A stretch of DNA of 64,000 bases from Sungkyunkwania multivorans (GCF_042675645.1 NZ_JBHTJH010000025.1:1-64000), one strand, 5' to 3'; positions 1 through 8,808 are shown, counted from the first letter of the stretch. Notes: generated from the sequence alone by a model not told the origin. A program made the numbers and translations.

Positions 1-2733
1 GTGGACGGCAACGGCGACCCGATACCTGACAACGAGAACACGGAGACGGACGACGGGGACGGCACGAGTGACGGCGACCCGACGAACGACCCCACGGTGA
101 CCACCTTGGCGCCTGCGCCTGGCATGGAGCTGATCAAGAGCGTGACGGGCGTGACGGCGGCGGGAGCCGCGGGCGCGTTGGACGACGTGATCGAGTACAC
201 CTTCACGGTGGAGAACACGGGGAACGTGACGCTGACGGGGGTGACGGTGGACGACGCCCTCACGGGCTCGGTGGACCTGGCGGTGACGCCCGGCACGCTG
301 GCCCCCGGACAGACGGGGACGGCCACGGCGACCTATGTGATACTGCAGAGTGACGTGGACGCCGGCGGCGTTGAGAACAGCGCGACGGCGGAGGGCTCCT
401 CTCCCGGGAACACGGGCGACGTGGGCGACGACTCCGACACGGGCACGGCCGGTGACGGCAGCCCCGTGGGGGACCCCGCCACGGAGGAGACCCCCGACAA
501 CGACGACATCAACGGGGACAACAACGACGGTGACCCGACGAACGACCCGACGCCCTTCGACATCGCGGCGGACCCTGAGCTGACGGTGACCAAGACGGTG
601 ACCACGGCGGGCTCGGCCCTGAATGACGTGATCGGGTACGACATCGTGGTGACCAACACGGGCAACGTGACCCTGACGGACATCGAGGTGACGGATGCGA
701 ACGCTGACGCCGGCAGCATCGTTGGCAGCCCGATCGCGAGCCTCGACCCAGGTCAGAGCGCGACGGTGACGGCACAGCAGACGATACAGCAGTCGGACCT
801 CGACGCGGGNNNNNNNNNNTGTCATAGGATACGACATCGTGGTGACCAACACGGGCAACGTGACCCTGACGGACATCGAGGTGACGGACGCGAACGCGGA
901 CGCGGGCAGCATCGTTGGCAGCCCCATCGCGAGCCTGGCGCCGGGTGCGAGCGCGACGGTGACGGCACAGCAGACGATACAGCAGTCGGACCTCGACGCG
1001 GGCTACATAGAGAACAGCGCGACGGCCACGGGGGACAGCCCCGATGGCACGGACGACGTGAGCGACGTGTCGGACACGGACGTGGACGGCAACGGCGACC
1101 CGATACCTGACAACGAGAACACGGAGACGGACGACGGGGACGGCACGAGTGACGGCGACCCGACGAACGACCCCACGGTGACCACGCTCGGTCCGAACCC
1201 GGAGCTGACGGTGACCAAGACGGTGCGCGTCGCGGGATCGGCCCTGAATGACGTGATCGAGTACGACATCATCGTGACNNNNNNNNNNTGACGGCAACGG
1301 CGACCCGATACCTGACAACGAGACCACGGAGACGGACGACGGGGACGGCACGAGTGACGGTGACCCGACGAACGACCCGACGGTGACCACGCTCGGTCCG
1401 AACCCGGAGCTGACGGTGACCAAGACGGTGCGCGTCGCAGGCTCGGCCCTGAATGACGTGATCGAGTACGACATCATCGTGACCAACACGGGCAACGTGA
1501 CCCTGACGGACATCGAGGTGGTGGACGCGAACGCTGACGCGGGCAGNNNNNNNNNNCGACGGCACGAGTGACGGTGACCCGACGAACGACCCGACGGTGA
1601 CCACGCTCGGTCCGAACCCGGAGCTGACGGTGACCAAGACGGTGCGCGTCGCGGGATCGGCCCTGAATGACGTGATCGAGTACGACATCATCGTGACCAA
1701 CACGGGCAACGTGACCCTGACGGACATCGAGGTGACGGATGCGAACGCGGACGCGGGCAGCATCGTGGGCAGCCCGATCGCGAGCCTCGACCCAGGTCAG
1801 AGTGCGACGGTGACGGCACAGCAGACGATACAGCAGTCGGACCTCGACGCGGGCTACATAGAGAACAGTGCGACGGCCACGGGGGACAGCCCCGATGGCA
1901 CGGACGACGTGAGCGACGTGTCGGACACGGACGTGGATGGCAACGGCGACCCGATACCTGACAACGAGAACACGGAGACGGACGACGGCGACGGCACCAG
2001 TGACGGCGACCCGACGAACGACCCGACGGTGACCACGCTCGGTCCACCACCAATGCCTTCGCTTAGATTAGTCAAAACTGCGGCGTTCGATGGAGTAGGT
2101 GAAGTAGGTGAAACCATATTGTATACTTTCACTGTAACAAATACCGGAAACACGACAGTTAGTAATTTGACTATAACAGATGCAGTCATTGGAATAAGTA
2201 ATTTGGCAGTGACACCTAGCACTTTAGCTCCAAATGAGATCGGTATTGCTACGGTTAGCTATTCATTGACATCCACAGATGTATCCAATGGTACCGTGGT
2301 TAACTCGGCAGTGGTCAACGGGGATAGTGATTCTGGTGGAACAGTCAGTGATGTGTCGGATAATGGAGATGAGAATGAAGATGAAGATGGCGACGGTGAT
2401 GGAGGAAATGACCCAACCATTGTTGTATTTGACTTAGATCCTATAACTGGAGTTTCTCCTGATGATGATGGAGAGAACGATACCTTCCAGATTCCTGGAA
2501 TCGAAAATTTCCCTAACAACACCGTACGAATCTATAATAGATGGGGTGTTCTTGTCTATGAAACTCGAGGCTATGGACAGAATGGAAATGTGTTCAGAGG
2601 AATCTCCAATGGAAGAGTCACCATTAATACGGACGCAACTTTACCCGAGGGAACCTATTACTATGTGCTAGAGTACCAGCTGCCAAACGGTACCTTCCGG
2701 AGCAAAGCAGGATACTTATATATTAACCGATAG
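1..2733 (+). CDS. DUF11-repeat surface protein, T9SS type B sorted (5' partial, three assembly gaps)
   Basis: This is the 3' part of a very large secreted, probably adhesive protein; the true start lies outside the window. It is built of DUF11-type beta-sandwich repeats of about 125-150 residues (motifs VTNTGNVTLT, IASLDPGQSATV, QQSDLDAGYIENSATATG). The repeats are joined by Asp-rich linkers (DGNGDPIPDNENTETDDGDG, then SDGDPTNDP). The last repeat (about 2053-2430) is divergent and AT-rich. The final 95 or so residues start at TGVSPDDDGENDTF and contain YNRWGVLVYE and LPEGTYYYVLEY. They match the gliding-motility-associated C-terminal domain that sends proteins through the type IX system (type B sorting). 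The reading frame changes across each N run, so the gap lengths are arbitrary and this should be read as one gene. DNA before about 2045 is about 65% G+C in a counted line, against about 37% after it. PorP/SprF and OmpA-family genes follow, the usual partners of such proteins. Confidence 0.9.
810..819. other. Assembly gap (10 N)
   Basis: Ten N fall inside a DUF11 repeat, after the codons for SDLDAG. Sequence resumes in another frame at codons for VIGYDIVV, so the placeholder length is arbitrary and at least part of a repeat is missing. Confidence 0.95.
1279..1288. other. Assembly gap (10 N)
   Basis: Ten N fall in the repeat array. The sequence stops within the VIEYDIIVT segment and resumes in the Asp-rich linker, in a third frame. 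Most of one repeat unit is missing. Confidence 0.95.
1547..1556. other. Assembly gap (10 N)
   Basis: Ten N fall in the repeat array after codons for ANADAG. The sequence resumes at the linker GTSDGDPTNDP. From here the frame stays open to the stop codon at 2733. Confidence 0.95.
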
Positions 2734-2736
2734 TAT

Positions 2737-2767
2737 TTATCTGGGCGAATCATCTTCGCCCAGATAA
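2737..2767 (+). other. Perfect 13-bp stem-loop between the surface-protein gene and porP/sprF
   Basis: The arms TTATCTGGGCGAA and TTCGCCCAGATAA are perfectly complementary around the loop TCATC. The hairpin sits 4 bases after the stop codon. It is followed by AATTATAAC, not a T tract, so it looks more like a partial terminator, an mRNA 3'-end protector or a processing site than a simple intrinsic terminator. Confidence 0.75.
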
Positions 2768-2783
2768 TTATAACATATTACTC

Positions 2784-3731
2784 ATGAAAAAAATATTTTC
2801 TTTATTTGTGCTCGCCCTTCTTTCGAATGTTGGTATTCATGCCCAACAGGATGCGCAATACACCAATTATATGTACAACACGATGGCATATAATCCTGCT
2901 TATACAGGATCTAGAGGTGTTTTAAGTGCGTTTTTGTTGCATAGGTCACAATGGGTAGGTTTAGATGGTGCACCAACTTCTCAGGCTTTTTCTATTAATT
3001 CACCTCTGAAATATGAAAAGGTTGGTCTAGGATTATCAATTGTCAATGACAAACTGGGTCCATCCCAAGAATTTATCATTGATGGTAATGTCTCTTACAC
3101 GATCGATGTCTCCGATAGGGCAAGGCTGGCTTTTGGACTTCGCTTAGGGTTTAGTATCATCGATGTTGATTTTAGTAAGCTGAATCTACAGTTTCCAGAT
3201 GGAACTCCCGTAAATGATCCGAGCTTTTTTCAAAATATTGAGAATCGATTCGCACCTATGATAGGTCCAGGGTTATATTATTATTCAGATAATTATTATT
3301 TAGGAGTATCCGCACCCAATTTGATACAGACCGAGCACTTTCAAGAGGAGTTGGTGCAACCGAGTTCTACGACTTTCATAGCTAAAGAGCGCATCAATTA
3401 TTATATCATGGGTGGTTACGTTTTTAGGTTTGGAGAGGATTGGCAATTCAAACCTGCGGCCTTGGCAAAAGTTGTTGGTGGGTCACCTTTGCAAATAGAT
3501 TTGTCAGCAAATGTATGGTACAAGGAAAAGTTGAGTCTTGGACTTGCATATCGATGGAGCGCTGCTTTGAGTGCTTTAGTCGGATTTCAAGTGAGTGATG
3601 GGCTTATGATCGGTTATGGATATGATGCGGATACTACCGAATTAGGTAATTTCAATTCTGGTTCGCACGAAATATTCTTGCGTTTCGAAATTTTCTCAAA
3701 TCAATCAGTTGAATCACCAAGGTTCTTTTAA
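2784..3731 (+). CDS. PorP/SprF family type IX secretion system membrane protein
   Basis: An outer-membrane beta-barrel of the PorP/SprF family (315 residues, usual length). Members are typically encoded next to type B-sorted proteins and are needed to put them on the cell surface. A clear signal peptide is present (MKKIFSLFVLALLSNVGIHA, then QQDAQYTNYM). The family hallmarks follow: YMYNTMAYNPAYTGSRG, RSQWVGLDGAPTSQAFS, and a repeated pattern of amphipathic strands with frequent YYY/YY pairs up to the last strand. It lies 50 bases after the DUF11 protein and 11 bases before the OmpA-family gene, so the three probably work together, with the PorP protein acting as anchor or adaptor for its upstream neighbour. 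The specific partner is inferred from position only. Confidence 0.9.
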   Translation: MKKIFSLFVLALLSNVGIHAQQDAQYTNYMYNTMAYNPAYTGSRGVLSAFLLHRSQWVGLDGAPTSQAFSINSPLKYEKVGLGLSIVNDKLGPSQEFIIDGNVSYTIDVSDRARLAFGLRLGFSIIDVDFSKLNLQFPDGTPVNDPSFFQNIENRFAPMIGPGLYYYSDNYYLGVSAPNLIQTEHFQEELVQPSSTTFIAKERINYYIMGGYVFRFGEDWQFKPAALAKVVGGSPLQIDLSANVWYKEKLSLGLAYRWSAALSALVGFQVSDGLMIGYGYDADTTELGNFNSGSHEIFLRFEIFSNQSVESPRFF

Positions 3732-3742
3732 AATTATAAGAA

Positions 3743-5677
3743 ATGATACGATTTTGTTCCACATTATTATTAATCCTTTGTTCTTTTTTTGCATTGGCTC
3801 AAGAAGGGGCCTATAAAAAGGGAGAAGAGGCCTTTGGTAAAAGTAATTTCAATGAGGCCGTTACACAATACCTAAAAGTTGCGCAGACGGATTACAATTC
3901 GATTTCGGTATATAAGAGATTAGCAGATTCCTATTACTACCAGGCCAAATTGCTCGAGGCGGCAGATTGGTATGAAAAGTATTTTAATGCAGGTAAGGAT
4001 AGCATCAGTTTTCAATCAGAATATTATTTTAAGTATGCCCAATCGCTCAAGGCACGCACCAACTATGCTAAAGCAGATTCATTGATGAAGGTCTTAGCGG
4101 ATATTGAAAATGAAAAAGATTCAAGAGGTGTGAAGATCAAGGAAAATCCCTCTTATTTGAAAGAGATTGAAGATTTTTCTGGAAAGTATTCGATATCACC
4201 TACCGATATCAATCAAGAATCTTCAGATTTTGGTACTTCTTTTGGATTGGATGGTATCGTCTTTGCTTCTTCCAGAGATGACGGAAGTAAAAAGCATAAA
4301 TGGACAGGTGATCCTTATTTAGAACTCTATACAGCTTCTATTGATGAAGACGGAAAATTGTCAGACACAAGAAAGGTCAAAATCAAAACGAATAGGAGAT
4401 ATAATGAATCCACTACCGCATTTACCAAGGATGGAACTACGATGTATTTTACCAGGAATAATCAATTGAGAGGCAATAAGTATGAGACAGATAGCACTGG
4501 TTTGGTAAGGCTTAAGATATATAAAGCTACGCTAGAGGATGGAGCATGGAAAAATATCGAAGAGCTTCCTTTCAATGATAATAATTATTCTGTGGCGCAC
4601 CCAACGCTTTCATCTGATGAGCGCACCTTATATTTTGCTTCAGATATGCCAGGGACGTATGGGAAGTCCGATATTTTTAAGGTTGATATATTATCGGACA
4701 GCACCTATAGCGAACCGGTAAATCTCGGAAAGCATATCAACACCGAAGGACGGGAGACGTTTCCCTTTATAAGTAATAACGGCGATCTTTATTTTGCTTC
4801 GGATGGGCATCCAGGAGTTGGGGGGTTAGATGTTTTTGTTAGCTTATCCGATCCGACCTATACTTCAAACAAAGTATTGAATCTAGGAAAGCCGATCAAT
4901 AGTAAATTGGATGATTTTGCATTTATCATAGATGCTGACCATAAGATTGGCTATTTTACTTCCAATAGAGAAGGAGGCCAAGGGTCTGATGATATTTATC
5001 TGCTTAAACAGTTGGAACCATTATATGTCTGCAAAGGTAGTATTAGTGGCGTTGTCAAAGATAAGTCGAACACGAAGTTGGCCAATGCCAAAGTAGAGTT
5101 ATTAGACCTTAACGAGAATGTGATCGCGTCTCAAATTACTGGAGCAGATGGAAGTTTTAATTTTGAGGTGGCATGCCAAGATGCAGAATTCAAATTGTAT
5201 GGGTCAAAGGAAGAATACCATCCTGCGAATTTAATTACCAAGATCAACTTTAATGACCCGAACAATACTGAAGAATTGATCTTAGACAAGAAGACCTTCG
5301 ATGTGGGCACCGATCTTGCAAAGGTGCTAAACATTAAAGAGATCTATTTCGACTTGAATAAGGCAAACATTCGTCCGGATGCAGCCATTGAACTCAATAA
5401 GGTGGTCGCCTATCTTAAAGAATATCCTTCGGTGAAGATCGATGTGCGTTCGCATACCGATAGCCGCGGGAGTGATCGATATAACCTGAAATTATCCGAT
5501 CGGAGAGCAAAATCGACCATCGCCTACATTGTTGGTCAAGGCATTTCGGAGGATAGGGTCAACGGACGTGGTTATGGGGAAACCAGCTTACTAAACAAAT
5601 GTAACAACTTTACGCTTTGTAGTGAGGAAGAGCATCAATTGAATAGACGAAGCGAATTCATCGTGGTGACAAACTAA
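3743..5677 (+). CDS. OmpA-family protein with TPR, PD40 propeller and carboxypeptidase-regulatory domain
   Basis: An exported 644-residue protein. It has a signal peptide (MIRFCSTLLLILCSFFALAQ), TPR-like helices at about 22-120, and PD40/WD40-like propeller blades at about 160-425 with repeated LYFASD, MYFTRN and GYFTSNREGG motifs. A carboxypeptidase-regulatory-like beta-sandwich follows at about 432-520, then a C-terminal OmpA-like peptidoglycan-binding domain at about 535-640 (IYFDLNKANIRPDA, DVRSHTDSRGSDRYNLKLSDRRA, NRRSEF). This order matches the flavobacterial OmpA/PorE-type proteins encoded after porP/sprF, which are thought to tie the type IX machinery or its cargo to peptidoglycan. 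It is 11 bases after porP/sprF and probably co-transcribed. The peptidoglycan-binding Asp and Arg of the OmpA domain are present. The precise role in secretion is inferred. Confidence 0.88.
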   Translation: MIRFCSTLLLILCSFFALAQEGAYKKGEEAFGKSNFNEAVTQYLKVAQTDYNSISVYKRLADSYYYQAKLLEAADWYEKYFNAGKDSISFQSEYYFKYAQSLKARTNYAKADSLMKVLADIENEKDSRGVKIKENPSYLKEIEDFSGKYSISPTDINQESSDFGTSFGLDGIVFASSRDDGSKKHKWTGDPYLELYTASIDEDGKLSDTRKVKIKTNRRYNESTTAFTKDGTTMYFTRNNQLRGNKYETDSTGLVRLKIYKATLEDGAWKNIEELPFNDNNYSVAHPTLSSDERTLYFASDMPGTYGKSDIFKVDILSDSTYSEPVNLGKHINTEGRETFPFISNNGDLYFASDGHPGVGGLDVFVSLSDPTYTSNKVLNLGKPINSKLDDFAFIIDADHKIGYFTSNREGGQGSDDIYLLKQLEPLYVCKGSISGVVKDKSNTKLANAKVELLDLNENVIASQITGADGSFNFEVACQDAEFKLYGSKEEYHPANLITKINFNDPNNTEELILDKKTFDVGTDLAKVLNIKEIYFDLNKANIRPDAAIELNKVVAYLKEYPSVKIDVRSHTDSRGSDRYNLKLSDRRAKSTIAYIVGQGISEDRVNGRGYGETSLLNKCNNFTLCSEEEHQLNRRSEFIVVTN

Positions 5678-5694
5678 AGCAAATCTATAAGAGG

Positions 5695-5727
5695 AAAGGG
5701 CCGTGCTTTTTAGCATGGCCTTTTTTT
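5695..5727. terminator. Bidirectional intrinsic terminator
   Basis: Stem GGCCGTGC / GCATGGCC (one G-T pair) at 5699-5720, flanked by an A run upstream and TTTTTTT downstream. It serves both the OmpA-family gene (plus) and prfC (minus), which converge here. Confidence 0.88.
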
Positions 5728-5741
5728 ATCCACCTAGATAA

Positions 5742-7328
5742 TTAGAATTCAGAGGTGAAATGAAATTGAATACTTGGATATTTCTGCTGCGTCATCTGCA
5801 AAGAGAACATGGAGTCTGCCAAGAATACCAATTGCCCGTATTTATCTTTTGCTAAGAACTTTTGCTTTACCCTTTTAAATTCTTTGAATTCTTCGTTGTT
5901 CTCATCTTCCACTGCTACCCAACAGGCCTTGTGCACATTTAGGTTTTCGTAGGTACATTTGGCACCGTATTCGTGCTCTAGTCGATATTGGATGACCTCA
6001 TATTGGAGCGCGCCTACCGTTCCGATTACTTTTCTACCGTTTAATTCCAATGTAAAAAGTTGGGCCACACCTTCATCCATCAACTGGTCGATCCCTTTTT
6101 GAAGTTGTTTGGCCTTCATGGGGTCGGCATTGTTGATATATCTAAAATGTTCTGGGGAAAAGCTTGGGATTCCCTTATACTGCATCACCTCGCCTTCTGT
6201 GAGCGTATCTCCAATTTTGAAGTTTCCGGTATCGTGAAGTCCTACGATATCTCCTGGATAGGAAACATCAACAATTTCCTTTTTTTCGGCAAAAAATGCG
6301 TTAGGACTACTGAATTTCAGCTTTTTATCGCTTCTTACATGAAGGTAGGGCGTGTTTCTTTTGAATTCGCCAGAGACCACCTTTACAAAAGCCAAACGGT
6401 CTCTATGTTTTGGGTCCATATTGGCATGTATCTTAAAGACGAATCCTGAAAATTTGTCCTCCGTTGGAAGTACTTCTCGTGTATCGGAATCTTTTGGTCT
6501 AGGATTGGGAGCGATCTCCACAAAACAATCCAATAATTCCCTAACACCAAAGTTATTCAGTGCGGATCCGAAGAATACGGGCTGAAGAGTACCCTTTAAA
6601 TATGCTTCTTTTTCAAAGGCAGGATAGACTTCATACACTAATTCTAACTCTTCTCTCAGCGTATCTGCGGCGGTCTCACCTATAATATCATTGAGTTTCG
6701 GGTCATTGACATCCTCAAATTTTATGGTATCGCTTACGGTGGTCTTACGCTCTCCAGAGAATAGATTAATATTCTTTTCCCAGATATTATAGATGCCCTT
6801 AAAGTCGTAGCCCATTCCAATTGGAAAGCTTAAGGGCGTCACGGTAAGTCCCAATTTCTGTTCCACCTCGTCCAAAAGATCGAATGCATCTTTTCCTTCA
6901 CGGTCCAATTTGTTTATGAAAACGATCATTGGAATGTTTCGCATTCTACAGACTTCGACCAACTTTTCGGTCTGCTCTTCCACCCCTTTGGCGACATCGA
7001 TGACGACGATCACGCTGTCCACGGCGGTGAGCGTTCTAAAAGTATCCTCGGCGAAATCCTTATGTCCTGGGGTGTCCAAGATATTTATTTTCTTGTCCTT
7101 ATAGTTAAAGGCTAAGACCGAGGTAGCTACAGAAATGCCTCGTTGACGCTCGATTTCCATAAAATCGCTGGTAGCGCCCTTCTTTATCTTATTACTTTTA
7201 ACAGCCCCTGCCTCTTGGATCGCACCACCGAACAGCAATAATTTTTCTGTCAAAGTGGTCTTTCCAGCATCTGGGTGAGAGATAATACCAAAGGTCCGTC
7301 GTTTTCTTATTTCTTGTATGAGACTCAT
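5742..7328 (-). CDS. prfC: Peptide chain release factor 3
   Basis: A translational GTPase that removes RF1/RF2 from the ribosome after peptide release, acting in the cytoplasm. It has 528 residues, close to the usual length. The GTPase motifs are intact: P-loop SHPDAGKTTLTEK at about 17-29, switch region with QRGISVATSV, DTPGHKDFAEDTFRTL, and NKLDREGKD for guanine recognition. RF3-specific blocks follow, such as FKIHANMDPKHRDRLAFVKVVSGEF and VGALQYEVIQYRLEHEYG. The start MSLIQEIRKRRTFGI aligns with known family starts. It stands alone, transcribed away from the LytTR gene, with a candidate -7 box at 7361-7368. Confidence 0.97.
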   Translation of the reverse strand: MSLIQEIRKRRTFGIISHPDAGKTTLTEKLLLFGGAIQEAGAVKSNKIKKGATSDFMEIERQRGISVATSVLAFNYKDKKINILDTPGHKDFAEDTFRTLTAVDSVIVVIDVAKGVEEQTEKLVEVCRMRNIPMIVFINKLDREGKDAFDLLDEVEQKLGLTVTPLSFPIGMGYDFKGIYNIWEKNINLFSGERKTTVSDTIKFEDVNDPKLNDIIGETAADTLREELELVYEVYPAFEKEAYLKGTLQPVFFGSALNNFGVRELLDCFVEIAPNPRPKDSDTREVLPTEDKFSGFVFKIHANMDPKHRDRLAFVKVVSGEFKRNTPYLHVRSDKKLKFSSPNAFFAEKKEIVDVSYPGDIVGLHDTGNFKIGDTLTEGEVMQYKGIPSFSPEHFRYINNADPMKAKQLQKGIDQLMDEGVAQLFTLELNGRKVIGTVGALQYEVIQYRLEHEYGAKCTYENLNVHKACWVAVEDENNEEFKEFKRVKQKFLAKDKYGQLVFLADSMFSLQMTQQKYPSIQFHFTSEF

Positions 7329-7360
7329 CTTTTAGGCCGATCTATTCAAAATTCAGTGTG

Positions 7361-7368
7361 CAAAGGTA
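7361..7368 (-). promoter_or_regulatory. Candidate -7 box for prfC
   Basis: On the minus strand this reads TACCTTTG, matching the Bacteroidetes -7 consensus TAnnTTTG, 33 bases before the prfC start codon. No convincing -33 TTG is seen at the usual distance. Confidence 0.5.
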
Positions 7369-7526
7369 TTATAATTTATGAGCTGACACACCATTTTGTC
7401 TATGATACTTTTCGAATCTTAGGTACAGCTTTAGATTGCGATTCCACATTATTATTACGGTAAAACCACAGTATAACCACCCACATATTTTTTATCTTAT
7501 ATGCGGATTTTAACCAATAGGCCACG

Positions 7527-8261
7527 ATGAAGTACACCTATGTCATCATAGATAACGATAACAGTTCCATAGAAGCGATCCGGAATGCTTTTTTGAACTT
7601 TCCGGATTACCTATGCAAAGGCACTGCAGCGAACGAAGAGGCCGCGGTAGATCTCATTTTGGCACAATCACCAAATCTGGTTTTTATCGAAGTGGAAATA
7701 CCTGGAAAATATGGTTGTGTGAGTTCTTTTGGAGTGATCGACGAACTAAGAAAATATACCGACAGCTTGCCTTTCTTTATAGTGGTCACCAAAACCGAGA
7801 AATTTGCGCTGGACGCTATCAAGAATGATGTGCTTGATTATGTTCTAAAGCCGATGGGAGGACCATCGTTGAGAAGGGCGTTATGTAGATTTGAGAAGAA
7901 GAACGAGGTACAGGCAGAAACCGTTTGTATTCGTTCATATGGCGATTACCGATTTTTGAACACCGATGATATTCTTTACTTGAAGGCAGATAACAATACC
8001 ACGGATTTTTTTCTGGAAGGGGGAAATAAAGTAAGCGCATATAGAACGCTGAAATATTTCGAGAATATGTTACCCCAACATTTTGTACGCATCCATAACA
8101 GCTATATCATCAATTCTAAACATATCTCTCGCATTCATTTTGGGAAGGCCAAATGTGCCATAAAAAATTCCAAAGAACTCATTCCGTTTTCCAAGTCCTA
8201 TAAAGACAAAGTAGAGACAATGAAAAACTCCCTTTATATCAACAGTTCTGTATTTATTTAA
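7527..8261 (+). CDS. LytTR-family response regulator with Glu at the phospho-acceptor site
   Basis: A transcription regulator of 244 residues: receiver domain at about 3-125 and LytTR DNA-binding domain at about 140-240 (DDILYLKADNNTTDFFLEGG, RIHNSYIINSKHISRI, IPFSKSYKD). The receiver keeps the acidic pair (D9, D11), T88 and K108 (DYVLKPMG), but the phosphorylation site is Glu55 (LVFIEVEIPGKYG; GAA at 7689-7691) where family members have Asp. Glu often mimics phospho-Asp, so the protein may be constitutively active or respond to another signal; that is inference. No histidine kinase gene is adjacent in the same transcript. The start ATG follows a 198-base divergent spacer shared with prfC. 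Confidence 0.87.
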   Translation: MKYTYVIIDNDNSSIEAIRNAFLNFPDYLCKGTAANEEAAVDLILAQSPNLVFIEVEIPGKYGCVSSFGVIDELRKYTDSLPFFIVVTKTEKFALDAIKNDVLDYVLKPMGGPSLRRALCRFEKKNEVQAETVCIRSYGDYRFLNTDDILYLKADNNTTDFFLEGGNKVSAYRTLKYFENMLPQHFVRIHNSYIINSKHISRIHFGKAKCAIKNSKELIPFSKSYKDKVETMKNSLYINSSVFI

Positions 8262-8596
8262 AAGATTTTAGTATCTACCCTGCAAAACGGGTTATCCACT
8301 ACACAGAAATAGTCACCCACTACATGTACACTTAAACACGATACTTTTCTCAAAAGGTTCTGTAGTTTTGAAATGTTCATGATAGAGAAGGCCACTCTTC
8401 ACGAACGATATCGAAGCTTCGATAGCAGGTAATTGCTAAAAGTTCGCTTAAGGGAAATGTGAACTTTGAGAACATTGTCTTAAATCTTGGCGTGTGAATT
8501 CCCATCATACGCTTAACCTCAAGAAATAATTCTAAACACAAGGTTGAACCGACATTCGACCTGGAAAACTAATGTCTAAAACTAAAACAAAATTCT
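8262..8596. other. Intergenic region with a 16-bp palindrome
   Basis: This 335-base stretch lies between the LytTR regulator and a small lipoprotein gene. No credible reading frame is seen. The one clear structure is the perfect palindrome at 8409-8424. The remainder is unstructured to the eye and presumably holds the promoter and leader of the lipoprotein gene. Confidence 0.6.
8409..8424. promoter_or_regulatory. 16-bp perfect palindrome, candidate operator
   Basis: The sequence TATCGAAGCTTCGATA equals its own reverse complement. It lies 148 bases after the LytTR regulator stop codon and 172 bases before the small lipoprotein start. A dimeric regulator site is possible; no regulator is assigned. 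Confidence 0.45.
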
Positions 8597-8752
8597 ATGA
8601 GACTTTTTAAATATATTTTAACTGCGGCAATATTTAGCATTTCTTTAATTGCTTGCCAAACCGACAGTTTACAAGAGGATGAGCAACTGTATGATATAGA
8701 GAATATTCAGGCAACTGAAGGTCAGGTTGATAGACCTGCTGAGCCTGAATAA
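8597..8752 (+). CDS. Small putative lipoprotein (51 aa)
   Basis: A short exported protein of unknown function. An N-terminal hydrophobic stretch (LFKYILTAAIFSISLIAC) ends in a lipobox with Cys20, so the mature part would be a 32-residue acidic tail (QTDSLQEDEQLYDIENIQAT and on) anchored to a membrane. It is followed 25 bases after the stop by a strong intrinsic terminator, which supports it being a real, separate transcript. It precedes a TPR sensor kinase with a lipoprotein-like N-terminus; whether they are linked in function is unknown. Confidence 0.7.
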   Translation: MRLFKYILTAAIFSISLIACQTDSLQEDEQLYDIENIQATEGQVDRPAEPE

Positions 8753-8777
8753 TAATATTTCTTAATAAAGCTTTACC

Positions 8778-8808
8778 AACCCCGTTTTTTACGGGGTTTT
8801 GTTTTTTT
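8778..8808 (+). terminator. Intrinsic terminator after the small lipoprotein
   Basis: Stem AACCCCGT / ACGGGGTT with a loop of Ts, followed by TTGTTTTTTT. Confidence 0.9.

Larger units (their letters stand above)
115..2049 (+). repeat. G+C-rich tandem array of DUF11 coding repeats
   Basis: Repeat units are nearly identical at the DNA level. The segment starting GAGCTGACGGTGACCAAGAC recurs at about 574, 1201, 1408 and 1621. The linker GACGGCAACGGCGACCCGAT recurs at about 4, 1084, 1290 and 1936. The first unit (about 115-570) is the most divergent of the G+C-rich ones. Near identity over hundreds of bases explains why the assembly broke three times here. The true copy number cannot be known from this sequence. 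Confidence 0.9.

Noticed and set aside
810..1556. Frame changes in the first gene as true frameshifts or a pseudogene
   Set aside because: Each change falls exactly at a 10-N placeholder of unknown real length, so it reflects assembly, not mutation.
333..2222. Several long minus-strand and alternate plus-strand open frames over the DUF11 repeats
   Set aside because: G+C-rich repeat DNA has few stop codons in any frame. The proteins read as mirror images of the repeats, and one plus frame joins to the sorting domain.
6060..6585. Plus-strand frames inside prfC, ilvE, secA and ABC-F (for example 129 codons at 6060-6449)
   Set aside because: Shadow frames antisense to well-supported genes.
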